Below are positions 20,376-28,213 of a stretch of 42,391 bases of DNA, one piece after another. Origin of the DNA: Fredinandcohnia humi (GTDB taxonomy: Bacteria; Bacillota; Bacilli; Bacillales; Bacillaceae_L). Under the pieces are notes generated by a model. The model had not been told where the DNA came from and ran no database searches. It saw only the letters and a program-made list of their open reading frames with translations. Position 1 is the first letter of the stretch; each line of letters begins with the position of its first letter. Location of the stretch: assembly GCF_001439915.1 (NCBI RefSeq), contig NZ_LMBW01000007.1, forward strand, positions 148,737-191,127, read 5' to 3'. Made by a program: the position numbers and the translations under genes.

Positions 20376-20678
20376 ATGGTCTCAATGACACCAATATTAA
20401 TTGATAATCATCAATTTACAGCCATTACTGTTAAACTGCCTAAGACGAATTTTATGGCAGTTACAAATGAAAATGGCTATATTATGTGTGGTGCTCTCGA
20501 CGTTGCCCTATTAAATGCAAAACTTAAAGAACGGGGCATAATTGCTGGTCGGGCTGTTGGTGTTCGTACAATCGAGCAATTACTGGATGCCCCTCTTGAA
20601 TCAATCACATACGAAGCAGAGAACCGAGGCATAACCATTGGAATGAAAGGCAAAGACGCCTTATTAAAAATGATCTGA
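20376..20678 (+). CDS. yunC: DUF1805 protein YunC
   Basis: This 100-residue protein of the YunC/DUF1805 family has unknown biochemical function. The segment GYIMCGALDVALLNAKLKERGIIAGRAVGVRTIEQLLDAPL is the family core. I chose the ATG at 20376, eight bases after AAAGGAGTG; the upstream TTG lies inside that site. The 101 bases after yunD hold no obvious promoter or terminator, so the two could be co-transcribed. Confidence 0.88.
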   Translation: MVSMTPILIDNHQFTAITVKLPKTNFMAVTNENGYIMCGALDVALLNAKLKERGIIAGRAVGVRTIEQLLDAPLESITYEAENRGITIGMKGKDALLKMI

Positions 20679-20740
20679 TACACATGCCGCACAGGGCAGG
20701 TATTCAATATAAAAAAGTGGTCTCCACCGAATTTTTGTCG

Positions 20741-20933
20741 AAATCAAATGCGCCTTGGCGTATTTGCGCCCGATTTTTTTAGGCCCCAGGAAGTGGGTCA
20801 CAAAGACGTTGCCACAGGAAGTTGGCGTTCTTAGTCTTTGATCTTAAGCTCGAAAAACTTCAATTGAAAAATCGTTGCATCCGCCGGAGGCTTTAACTTT
20901 ATTCAGGCAGTACTGCTGCTGAATAAAGTTAAA
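20741..20933 (+). repeat. Family B structured repeat, copy B1
   Basis: This is related in inverted orientation to 30510-30706. The right end is a hairpin, AACTTTAT (20895-20902) with ATAAAGTT (20923-20930). The middle holds an NTCCT module that reads on the minus strand. Its outer arms are CAAAGAC (20801-20807) and GTCTTTG (20834-20840), and its hairpins lie at 20811-20826 and 20784-20797. No coding potential is evident. Confidence 0.88.
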
Positions 20934-20946
20934 ATAATTATCGTAC

Positions 20947-20987
20947 ATCCCCCCTTACTTGCATACATATAGCATGTAAGGGGGGAT
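20947..20987 (+). promoter_or_regulatory. Hairpin covering the yunB ribosome binding site
   Basis: Bases 20947-20962 pair with 20972-20987 over 16 positions with one mismatch. The right arm contains GTAAGGGGGGA, the only plausible ribosome site of yunB. The stem would block translation when folded. A short T stretch follows, so a terminator for transcription from yunC is the alternative reading. Confidence 0.55.
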
Positions 20988-20993
20988 TTTCGT

Positions 20994-21752
20994 TTGGCAA
21001 AATTCAGACGTCGCCTACAACCAAGAAGGAAAGGACCTTTGCCTTTTCGTTACGTCTTTTTATTAACATTTGTCTTTTTTATCTTCTCGACGTTAATTGG
21101 TGTATTTCTCGTTAATAAAGCGATTGAACCTGCACTTATGGCATATGCCAAAAATGAAACAAAGAAGGTTGCTGCTACTGTTATCAAAAATGCAATTAAC
21201 CAACAAATAAATGAGGAAGAATTGATCCAAGAAGAATTAAGTATTGTTCAAACAGATGAAACTGGGAAGGTAATTAGTTATAACACTCAGGTAGTTAACA
21301 AAATGGCTACAAAGACCCTTGGAAATATTGAGAAATATTTGAAATACGTGCAAGAAGGAGACATTAATAAACTAGAATACCCTGATTTAGAAGTTGAAAA
21401 GGATCAAGCGACAGGGCAAACAGGATTTGTCTTTAAAGTTCCCCTAGGAGAAGCTACAAATAATGCCATCTTAGGTAACTTAGGTCCGGAAATTCCGATT
21501 CGGTTTCATATGGTCGGTTTTGGAGAAACAACGCCACAAGGAAGAATTGACGAATGGGGAATTAATAATGGCTGGTTTCAATACAATGTTTTGGCAACAG
21601 TGACCATGCAGGTTATTTTACCATTTTCAACAGGTGAGATTGAAATTCAAACCATTATTCCTGTTATCAATCAAAATATTTTACACGATGTTCCAGACTT
21701 CTATAACAATGGCGGAGAATCTTCACCTTCTATTGAATTCCCTTCTAATTAA
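20994..21752 (+). CDS. yunB: Sporulation protein YunB
   Basis: This 252-residue protein has a very basic N-terminus and one membrane segment at about residues 22-45, with the bulk outside the membrane. Conserved YunB features include ANEQ-like NAINQQINEEEL, TLGNIEKYL and GPEIPIRFHMVGFGETTPQGRIDEWGINNGW. It is a known sporulation-gene family of undefined activity. TTG at 20994 is the start, six bases after a G-rich ribosome site buried in a hairpin. Confidence 0.88.
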   Translation: MAKFRRRLQPRRKGPLPFRYVFLLTFVFFIFSTLIGVFLVNKAIEPALMAYAKNETKKVAATVIKNAINQQINEEELIQEELSIVQTDETGKVISYNTQVVNKMATKTLGNIEKYLKYVQEGDINKLEYPDLEVEKDQATGQTGFVFKVPLGEATNNAILGNLGPEIPIRFHMVGFGETTPQGRIDEWGINNGWFQYNVLATVTMQVILPFSTGEIEIQTIIPVINQNILHDVPDFYNNGGESSPSIEFPSN

Positions 21753-21756
21753 GAAC

Positions 21757-21942
21757 AAAAGCGGAAGTTTCTTGACAATGGAACATCGACTAACTTCTGC
21801 CACGTCCTGTGGCAAACGTCGATGTCAGCACTTCCTGTGCAAGTCAGACTAGCACAAGACGAGCTGGCTAGAAGGTTGCACTTTGACCATCTTGACAGAT
21901 GGGCTTGTGACCTCGAAGGGCTAGGCACTGGAGCTGGATGCC
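21757..21942 (+). repeat. Family A structured repeat, copy A2, with NTCCT module
   Basis: The family A arms CACAAG (21853-21858) and CTTGTG (21904-21909) are present. The copy has the inserted module with outer arms CATCGAC (21784-21790) and GTCGATG (21818-21824) around GCCACGTCCTGTGGC (21799-21813). A second hairpin, GCACTTCCTGTGC (21828-21840), follows. It begins four bases after the yunB stop. Confidence 0.88.
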
Positions 21943-22031
21943 AAAATATACTATACTAGAATAGTTGATTTATAGAGTGTAATGAACTATACTTCATTAT
22001 GGAATCAAAAAATGAATATACCACCTTATCG

Positions 22032-22283
22032 GATCGATGAGGTAGAGGTGCGGAAAATAAGAGTAAACTATGTGAGGATGACAACGTGGATCATAGTCGA
22101 AAGGACTTTTCGCCGAAGCAAAAATGAACTTGTCAACGTTCTTTTTGTTGGGGTTGCCTTGAAAAAGGGTAACACTGTCATTATAGAATTATATCTATAA
22201 TGGAGGGCTACTGATCGTGATGGAGGATAACATAACATTACCAGGAGTAATGATAGTTATTTTCTATCATTACTCTCTTTTTG
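22032..22283 (+). promoter_or_regulatory. Lysine riboswitch (L-box) with terminator
   Basis: The L-box core elements occur in order: AGAGGTGCG (22044-22052), AAGAGTA (22059-22065), GTGAGG (22072-22077), GAAAGGA (22099-22105), CGCCGAAGC (22111-22119), CTGTCA (22175-22180) and GGAGGGCTACT (22202-22212). P1 joins GGTAG (22041-22045) with CTACT (22208-22212). A 12-bp terminator stem follows. Bound lysine should end transcription before the NhaC-type transporter gene. An open frame across 21982-22200 is explained by this RNA. Confidence 0.93.
22245..22283 (+). terminator. Lysine-riboswitch terminator
   Basis: GAGTAATGATAG (22245-22256) and CTATCATTACTC (22264-22275) form a perfect 12-bp stem followed by TCTTTTTG. 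Confidence 0.92.
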
Positions 22284-22292
22284 TTTATAAAG

Positions 22293-22438
22293 GATGTTCA
22301 AAAAGTCACCAAATGATAAGCTTCGAATCTCGGCGTCACTCGGTCTCTCCGGTCCTCGCGTATTAAATACATACGCTCCGGTCCTCGAGCCCCGAGTTCC
22401 TTGACCTTCTTGCTTCTGATTCGTCGACTTTTTGAACA
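22293..22438 (-). repeat. Family C structured repeat, copy C2 (inverted)
   Basis: The ends are TGTTCAAAAAGT and ACTTTTTGAACA. Read on the minus strand, it keeps the core CGGAGCGTATG...TTAATACG but is the most diverged copy and lacks the NTCCT module. It lies between the riboswitch terminator and the transporter ribosome site, so it is part of the leader of the regulated mRNA. Confidence 0.85.
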
Positions 22439-22516
22439 GGAATTATAAAAAAGAGTATCTTCTTTCACCACGTACGACCAGCCCTCCATGAAAAATCAAT
22501 CTTGGAGGAACACATC

Positions 22517-24100
22517 ATGTCTGGAACTATTTTTTCGATTATCCCACCAATTATTGCTCTTCTTATGGTTGTCTTAACCCGTCGAGTTCTCCTTTCACTA
22601 GGAGTCGGAATTTTGTCGGCTGCAGTCGTTTTACACGCAAAGATCCTAAAAAGTGAAGGAGTCGGAGCTTGGCTGCAAGACATTGTTCTCACAATTTGGA
22701 CAAGTATTAAAGGAATCTTTGTATCTGAGGGGTCACTCAATACAGGGAATGTTTATATCGTCTTATTTTTATTCCTCTTAGGAATGATAACAGCCTTTAT
22801 ATCCATCTCCGGTGGCAGTCGTGCTTTTGGGGAATGGGCCCAAACAAAGGTTAAAACAAGAACAGGTGCACAGCTTCTAGCTGCTGTTTTAGGTATCATT
22901 ATTTTTATTGACGATTATTTTAATGCGTTAGCAGTTGGACAAATAAGCAGACCACTTACAGACCGTAATAAAGTATCGCGTGCCAAGCTTGCTTATATTA
23001 TTGATTCAACATCAGCACCTGTCTGTGTCGTTTCACCTATATCAAGCTGGGGAGCATATATCATCGCGATTCTTGCGCCCATTTTAGCAGCCCACGGTGT
23101 AACGGAGTATTCACCACTTTCAGCATTCATGCAAATCATTCCGATGAATTTATATGTCATTATCGCATTATTGATGGTTATTGCAGTTGCAGTCTTTAAT
23201 TTAAATATTGGAAGTATGAAGGTTCACGAAAATCGGGCAATGAAAACAGGCGAGGTTACCGATCCAAGTAAACCGGTTCTTGGTGAATTAAAACAGGACT
23301 TACCTCAATGTAAAAAAGGTTCAGTTGGAGATTTGGTATGGCCGATTATTGCGTTAATTGTAGGAACTGTCGGTTCTATTTTTTGGACAGGCTATAGAGC
23401 CACAAAAGGAAATGTAACCATTTTTTCTATATTTGAAAACACAGATGTAACAGCCTCTCTTTTGTACGGCGGACTACTTGGGATTATCGTTACACTTATT
23501 TTATTCTTTATCCAGGCCTATGCTAAACGTGTAGTAAACGTAAATCTTCTGCCAAAGGGAATGATTGAAGGGATCAAATCTATGCTTCCAGCTGTCTATA
23601 TTCTTTTGTTTGCATGGGTGATTATTGATTTAATCGGACAGCTTGAAACAGGAACTTATTTAGCTTGGAAGGTAGAAGAATGGAATGTAAATGTTGCCTT
23701 TTTACCAGTAATCCTTTTTGTTGTCGCAGGCTTTATGGCGTTTGCTACTGGAACGTCTTGGGGAACTTTTGGGATGATGCTTCCAATCGCAGGTGATATT
23801 GCAGCAGCGGCAGATATTAATTTATTGCTGCCGGCATTAGCTGCTGTATTGGCAGGTTCCGTATTTGGTGACCACTGCTCACCAATATCAGATACAACAA
23901 TCCTATCTTCAACAGGAGCGGGAAGTCATCATATTGATCACGTCATGACACAGCTTCCATATGCCATTATTTCTGCAGTTATTGCTGGAATTGGCTATAT
24001 CGTACTAGGGCTAACCGACAGTACGGCATTAGGATTACTTTCTACATTAGTATTATTTGTTATTTTTGTTATCACAGTGAAAAGCAGACAAAAAGCATAG
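22517..24100 (+). CDS. NhaC-family transporter, probable lysine carrier
   Basis: This 527-residue polytopic membrane protein of the Na+/H+ antiporter NhaC family has about eleven hydrophobic segments. Conserved motifs include IIFIDDYFNALAVG and GTSWGTFGMMLPIA, the latter followed by GSVFGDHCSPISDTTILSSTGAG. The ATG at 22517 has TGGAGGA upstream; a TTG at 22502 lies ahead of that site. By sequence alone it would be called a Na+/H+ antiporter. The lysine riboswitch in its leader makes lysine uptake (LysW type) the better guess. It probably works by cation symport or antiport. Confidence 0.85.
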   Translation: MSGTIFSIIPPIIALLMVVLTRRVLLSLGVGILSAAVVLHAKILKSEGVGAWLQDIVLTIWTSIKGIFVSEGSLNTGNVYIVLFLFLLGMITAFISISGGSRAFGEWAQTKVKTRTGAQLLAAVLGIIIFIDDYFNALAVGQISRPLTDRNKVSRAKLAYIIDSTSAPVCVVSPISSWGAYIIAILAPILAAHGVTEYSPLSAFMQIIPMNLYVIIALLMVIAVAVFNLNIGSMKVHENRAMKTGEVTDPSKPVLGELKQDLPQCKKGSVGDLVWPIIALIVGTVGSIFWTGYRATKGNVTIFSIFENTDVTASLLYGGLLGIIVTLILFFIQAYAKRVVNVNLLPKGMIEGIKSMLPAVYILLFAWVIIDLIGQLETGTYLAWKVEEWNVNVAFLPVILFVVAGFMAFATGTSWGTFGMMLPIAGDIAAAADINLLLPALAAVLAGSVFGDHCSPISDTTILSSTGAGSHHIDHVMTQLPYAIISAVIAGIGYIVLGLTDSTALGLLSTLVLFVIFVITVKSRQKA

Positions 24101-24143
24101 AGTTACTATTCAAATGTTACAAGTTAATCTTAGATAGTATGTA

Positions 24144-24179
24144 AGAGACAAGGGAAATAGAACCTTTGTCTCTTTTTTA
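24144..24179 (+). terminator. Terminator after the NhaC-type gene
   Basis: AGAGACAAGGG (24144-24154) pairs with CCTTTGTCTCT (24163-24173), with one G/U pair, and TTTTT follows. Confidence 0.88.
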
Positions 24180-24210
24180 TATAATATATTCTGAACCTTA
24201 AAATAACCTT

Positions 24211-24239
24211 TTGACAGAAGAATAATGACTGGCTATACT
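24211..24239 (+). promoter_or_regulatory. SigA promoter of the SNF-type symporter operon
   Basis: TTGACA (24211-24216), a 17-base spacer and TATACT (24234-24239) make a strong promoter. The transcript would have a leader of about 100 bases. Confidence 0.8.
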
Positions 24240-24246
24240 ATTAGAT

Positions 24247-24263
24247 AGATTATGTAATAATCT
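24247..24263. promoter_or_regulatory. Inverted repeat at the promoter start site (candidate operator)
   Basis: AGATTAT-GTA-ATAATCT is a perfect 7-3-7 palindrome beginning eight bases after the -10 box. It covers the likely transcription start, a typical repressor position. The regulator is unknown. Confidence 0.5.
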
Positions 24264-24347
24264 GAATATATTAAAATTTCTAACTTCGGTCTAGTTATAA
24301 AGAACTACCGCATTAACAGGCTAAAGTGGAAAAGAGGAGGTTTATTT

Positions 24348-25889
24348 ATGGATAATCGTCCACAGTGGGGGACGCGGGCAGGTTTCGTAATGGCTGCTAT
24401 TGGTTCAGCGATTGGTCTAGGTAATATATGGAGATTTCCATATGTTGCTTATGACAATGGAGGAGGCGCCTTCTTTCTTCCATACCTATTTGCAATTTTA
24501 ACAGCCGGAATACCAATCCTTATTCTCGAATTCACCATCGGACAAAAATTCAGAGGATCAGCACCTTTGTCACTTTTCCGTTTAAATAAAAAAATGGAAT
24601 GGCTTGGCTGGTGGCAAGTATTCATTTCTTTTGTCATTGCAACCTATTATGCAGTCATTATCGCATGGGCATTTTCCTATACATTCTTTTCGTTGAATAA
24701 GGCTTGGGGGGAGGATACTCAAGGATTTCTATTTGGCAAATATCTTCACCTAGCAGATACTCCTGGAGACGTTGGAGCACCAGTGCTTGGGGTTTTTGTA
24801 CCTTTAGTTATTGTTTGGGCGATTACATTATTTATTTTATTTAAAGGCGTTAAAAAGGGGATAGAAAAGGCGAACAAAATCTTTATCCCAACGCTGTGCG
24901 TTATCTTTACAATTATTGTAATTCGTGCAGTTACACTTGATGGAGCAGCTGCCGGTTTAAATGCATTCTTCCAACCAAACTGGGATGCAATTATGGACGG
25001 TAAAGTTTGGGTTGCCGCATACGGACATATTTTCTTTAGCTTATCAATTGGTTTTGCTATTATGATTACTTATGCAAGTTATTTACCAAAGAAGTCCGAT
25101 GTAGTGAACAACGCATTTATTACTGGTTTTGCAAACTCGGGTTTCGAATTATTGGCAGGTATTGGAGTATTTGCTGCTTTAGGCTTCATGGCATCACAGG
25201 CAGGGGTACCTGTAGACAAAGTGGCAACCGCGGGTGTTGGTCTTGCGTTTGCGGTCTTCCCGCAAATTATCAACCAAATGCCGTTTGGTGAATTTTTTGG
25301 AGCATTATTCTTTTTATCCTTAATATTTGCCGGTTTAACCTCGCTCATTTCAATCTGTGAGGTATTTATTGCAGCAGTTCAAGACAAATTTAAGATTAGC
25401 CGTAACAAATCTGTTATATACGGTGCTGGATTAGCATCCCTTATTTCAATCCTGTATTCAACAAAGGGAGGCTTATACTTCCTAGATGTTGTTGACTACT
25501 TCGTCAACCAATTCGGTATTGCAGTTGCCGGATTAGTTGAAGTCATTCTAATTGCATGGGTCTTCAGACAAATGAATCCTTTACAAGCACATGCTAATGC
25601 TGTTTCAGATATCCGTGCAGGTGGATGGTGGAAGATCTGTTTAGGAATTGTTACACCACTCGTTTTAGGATACATGTTATTTGACTTATTAAAGCAAAAT
25701 ATTTTACAGCAATTCGATTTTGAATCTGGAAACTATGAAGGCTATGCCACTTCATTTATTCTTTTCCCAGGTGTATTTATTGCTGTTGGGGTAATTGTAC
25801 TCGGAATAGTATTTTCACTCAAAAAGTGGAGTCGTGCAACGTTGGAAGAGAAGTATTCTTCTAGTAACGACAAGGGGGTTGGACTATGA
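24348..25889 (+). CDS. Sodium-dependent amino acid symporter (NSS/SNF family)
   Basis: This 513-residue membrane protein of the LeuT-like neurotransmitter:sodium symporter family has about twelve hydrophobic segments. The first helix carries the family sodium/substrate signature AAIGSAIGLGNIWRFPY (residues 16-32). It has a long C-terminal region for an NSS protein and ends with a basic tail. Its stop overlaps the start of a MetS-type small subunit (ATGA), as in methionine/alanine importers of the MetPS type. Methionine, alanine or a similar neutral amino acid is therefore the likely substrate, by inference. Confidence 0.88.
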   Translation: MDNRPQWGTRAGFVMAAIGSAIGLGNIWRFPYVAYDNGGGAFFLPYLFAILTAGIPILILEFTIGQKFRGSAPLSLFRLNKKMEWLGWWQVFISFVIATYYAVIIAWAFSYTFFSLNKAWGEDTQGFLFGKYLHLADTPGDVGAPVLGVFVPLVIVWAITLFILFKGVKKGIEKANKIFIPTLCVIFTIIVIRAVTLDGAAAGLNAFFQPNWDAIMDGKVWVAAYGHIFFSLSIGFAIMITYASYLPKKSDVVNNAFITGFANSGFELLAGIGVFAALGFMASQAGVPVDKVATAGVGLAFAVFPQIINQMPFGEFFGALFFLSLIFAGLTSLISICEVFIAAVQDKFKISRNKSVIYGAGLASLISILYSTKGGLYFLDVVDYFVNQFGIAVAGLVEVILIAWVFRQMNPLQAHANAVSDIRAGGWWKICLGIVTPLVLGYMLFDLLKQNILQQFDFESGNYEGYATSFILFPGVFIAVGVIVLGIVFSLKKWSRATLEEKYSSSNDKGVGL

Positions 25890-26002
25890 CCGGTGGAGCA
25901 ATTGCAATGATGATTATTGGAATGGTTATTTTGTGGGGAGGCCTGGCAGCAAGTATCGCGTATGCTGTTATAAAGGCAAAACAAGCAAAACAAGCGGAAT
26001 AG
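25886..26002 (+). CDS. MetS-type small subunit of the NSS transporter
   Basis: This 38-residue protein starts with ATG at 25886, overlapping the symporter stop by four bases. AAGGGGGTTGG lies just upstream as a ribosome site. It has one hydrophobic segment, IAMMIIGMVILWGGLAASIAYAV (residues 6-28), and a short basic tail KAKQAKQAE. This matches the MetS family (methionine/alanine importer small subunit), which is needed for activity of its NSS partner in Corynebacterium. At this length automated annotation usually misses it. Confidence 0.85.
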   Translation: MTGGAIAMMIIGMVILWGGLAASIAYAVIKAKQAKQAE

Positions 26003-26030
26003 ATAAAAGAGGGTCAAAAAATAGAACGGA

Positions 26031-26070
26031 AAAAGGCTGCGGTAGACAAATCTACTGCAGCCTTTTATAT
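26031..26070. terminator. Bidirectional terminator between metS-like gene and lytH
   Basis: The 16-bp stem 26031-26046 with 26051-26066 has one G/U pair, a CAAA loop, and A and T runs on the two sides. It serves both convergent genes. Confidence 0.9.
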
Positions 26071-26071
26071 A

Positions 26072-27064
26072 CTACCGTTTCCTTGATTTTCTTTCAGTCC
26101 TTTCCCAAGCCCTAAGATGCGGATATGGGTCAAAGGACCATTCTGTAAATCCGTTGTCCTTGTACATTCCATAATGTAGATGTGGCGGGAATTTTCCGGC
26201 TGTTCCTGGTGGTCCATATCCAGAACTTCCAACTGAGCCAATTATCTTGCCAGGCTCGACAACCTGTCCGATTGCAATATCCTTTGTAAATCCGTTAAGA
26301 TGTGCAAAGTAGTGATACGTATTATTGACATCGCGGATTCCGATGCGCCACCCGCCAAAACGGTTCCACCCCTTCATTTCAATTACTCCATATGAGGTTG
26401 CACGAACCGGTGTGCCGTAGCTCGCAAAAATATCCGTACCTTCATGCATTCTCCGACCACCCCAACCTCGCGCATCTCCCCACGTGTTTTTATAGGTGTG
26501 ATTATAGCCAAGCGGGACCGGAAAGGCATGTTTATCTAAATCGAGAGTTCCATACGTTGAATAGATTTTAGCAATTCCCATGATAAGGGAAACCGATTTA
26601 TCGCGTTTGTAATAGTTCCACAAACCAATTTTAAAATTATCGGGGTCTGTCCCGTATGCTAAAATTTGCTCTGACATCGTAAATAAGATATCTTCATCAT
26701 TTGTCTGGTCAGCAACACCATCTGCATTGCCATCTAGACCTGCTCCTCCAAAAAGCTGAATACTGTAAGGGTTTGTATCATTTAGATTTGGATTTAGAGC
26801 ACCGGCCCAAATCTCGGGCTTTATATAAATTCCAATCAAACCGGTTTCCTTTGGGATATCCTTACGGGCACGACGAATACTTCTTTCATATTGATCAATT
26901 GCTGCGTAGTAGTACCATGGAATTTGGGTTACAGTCTCCATTTTAGTATAAAGATTCATTCGTTCCGCAAAAATATTTTGCTGAACTTCTTCTGCATTTG
27001 ACGCCAATGGAAATCCGGTAAAAACTAAACAAATAACAACAACTATTCCTAATATTTTGTTCAC
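26072..27064 (-). CDS. lytH: L-Ala-D-Glu endopeptidase LytH (M23 family)
   Basis: A signal peptide (first 26 residues, ending LASNA) precedes a C-terminal M23 peptidase domain. Zinc ligands are visible as H207 and D211 (MHEGTD) and H297 (HLHYG), with H255 (YFAHL) and H295 near the site. B. subtilis LytH cuts peptide side chains of spore-cortex peptidoglycan. I chose GTG at 27064, giving 330 residues with a proper signal peptide; AAAGGAG lies ten bases upstream. Longer frames to 27121 lack a site. In B. subtilis it also sits between yunB and lipA. Confidence 0.9.
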   Translation of the reverse strand: MNKILGIVVVICLVFTGFPLASNAEEVQQNIFAERMNLYTKMETVTQIPWYYYAAIDQYERSIRRARKDIPKETGLIGIYIKPEIWAGALNPNLNDTNPYSIQLFGGAGLDGNADGVADQTNDEDILFTMSEQILAYGTDPDNFKIGLWNYYKRDKSVSLIMGIAKIYSTYGTLDLDKHAFPVPLGYNHTYKNTWGDARGWGGRRMHEGTDIFASYGTPVRATSYGVIEMKGWNRFGGWRIGIRDVNNTYHYFAHLNGFTKDIAIGQVVEPGKIIGSVGSSGYGPPGTAGKFPPHLHYGMYKDNGFTEWSFDPYPHLRAWERTERKSRKR

Positions 27065-27223
27065 GCACAAAAATCTCCTTTCACAAAAAACTACTTGATT
27101 GCTTAAGATATCTATGTTCAATATAATGACGAAATATATGTTATCTTATATACTCTTCCCTGTTAGTTTGGTAAATCATCTTATTTTCATAATAACTAAT
27201 TGTTGGAAGCCTTATGCTAATAC

Positions 27224-27253
27224 TTGGATTCTTTTATATGTAAAGAGTATAAT
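27224..27253 (+). promoter_or_regulatory. SigA promoter of lipA
   Basis: TTGGAT (27224-27229), an 18-base spacer and a perfect TATAAT (27248-27253) lie 31 bases before the lipA start. Confidence 0.75.
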
Positions 27254-27284
27254 AGGGATAGCCTTTGCAATGGAGTGATGAAGT

Positions 27285-28184
27285 ATGTCAAAAAAACAGG
27301 AATATCTTCGAAAGCCCGAATGGCTTAAAATAAAGCTGAATACAAATGAAAACTACACAGGCTTAAAGAAAATCATGAGGGAAAAGCAATTACATACCGT
27401 TTGTGAGGAAGCAAAATGTCCTAATATACATGAATGTTGGGCTGTTCGTAAGACAGCTACATTTATGATTCTTGGAGATACTTGTACGCGTGCTTGTCGA
27501 TTTTGTGCAGTTAAGACTGGACTTCCAAATGAATTGGATTGGAAAGAGCCGGAGCGCGTAGCCGATTCTGTGGCAATCATGGGATTAAAGCATGTCGTTG
27601 TGACAGCTGTTGCCCGCGATGACTTGAAGGACGGAGGAGCAGCGGTCTTTGCTGAAACCGTTCGTGCAATTCGCAGGAAAAATCCATTTACTTCAATTGA
27701 AGTATTACCATCTGATATGGGTGGCGTCTACGAAAACTTAGAAATGTTAATGGATGCGAAGCCAGATATTCTAAACCATAATATCGAAACTGTTCGCCGT
27801 TTATCTGACCGCGTTCGTGCAAGAGCAAAATATGATCGTTCCCTTGAATTCTTACGTCGTGGAAAAGAAATGAATCCAGACATCCCAACAAAATCAAGTA
27901 TCATGATTGGTCTTGGTGAAACGAAGGAAGAAATCATTGAAACAATGGACGACCTTCGTGCAAATAATGTGGATATTATGACAATTGGTCAATACCTGCA
28001 ACCATCCAAAAAGCACTTAAAAGTTGAAAAATACTATCATCCAGATGAGTTTGCTGAATTAAAAGAGATTGCATTAAGTAAGGGCTTCAGCCATTGTGAA
28101 GCTGGTCCGCTTGTACGTTCCTCTTACCACGCAGATGAGCAAGTGAATGCTGCAAAAGCAAATCAACAACTTAAACAAGCATAA
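27285..28184 (+). CDS. lipA: Lipoyl synthase LipA
   Basis: This 299-residue radical SAM enzyme inserts two sulfurs into protein-bound octanoyl groups to make lipoyl cofactors. The auxiliary 4Fe-4S cluster cysteines are C40, C45 and C51 ([12 protein letters not shown]). The radical SAM cysteines are C67, C71 and C74 (CTRACRFC). The C-terminal RSSYHA motif is present. ATG at 27285 follows TGGAGTG. Its clusters depend on Fe-S assembly, such as the Suf system in this window. Confidence 0.97.
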   Translation: MSKKQEYLRKPEWLKIKLNTNENYTGLKKIMREKQLHTVCEEAKCPNIHECWAVRKTATFMILGDTCTRACRFCAVKTGLPNELDWKEPERVADSVAIMGLKHVVVTAVARDDLKDGGAAVFAETVRAIRRKNPFTSIEVLPSDMGGVYENLEMLMDAKPDILNHNIETVRRLSDRVRARAKYDRSLEFLRRGKEMNPDIPTKSSIMIGLGETKEEIIETMDDLRANNVDIMTIGQYLQPSKKHLKVEKYYHPDEFAELKEIALSKGFSHCEAGPLVRSSYHADEQVNAAKANQQLKQA

Positions 28185-28212
28185 AAAAGGGGGGACTCCC
28201 CCTTTTTTTTAT
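28184..28212. terminator. Terminator between lipA and the YutC-like gene
   Basis: AAAAAGGGGG and CCCCCTTTTT (28185-28207) form a stem with a GACT-like loop, then more T's. It is usable from both convergent genes. Confidence 0.85.
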
Positions 28213-28213
28213 T

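Noticed and set aside
20681-20720. CGCACAGGGCA resembling the start of a cyclic-di-GMP (GEMM) aptamer
   Set aside because: The rest of the GEMM core (paired helices, GGGACGCAAAGCCTCCGG-like part) is absent, and no gene follows within reach.
21982-22200. 72-residue plus-strand ORF
   Set aside because: It coincides with the lysine riboswitch core. The conserved RNA elements explain the sequence, and there is no ribosome site.
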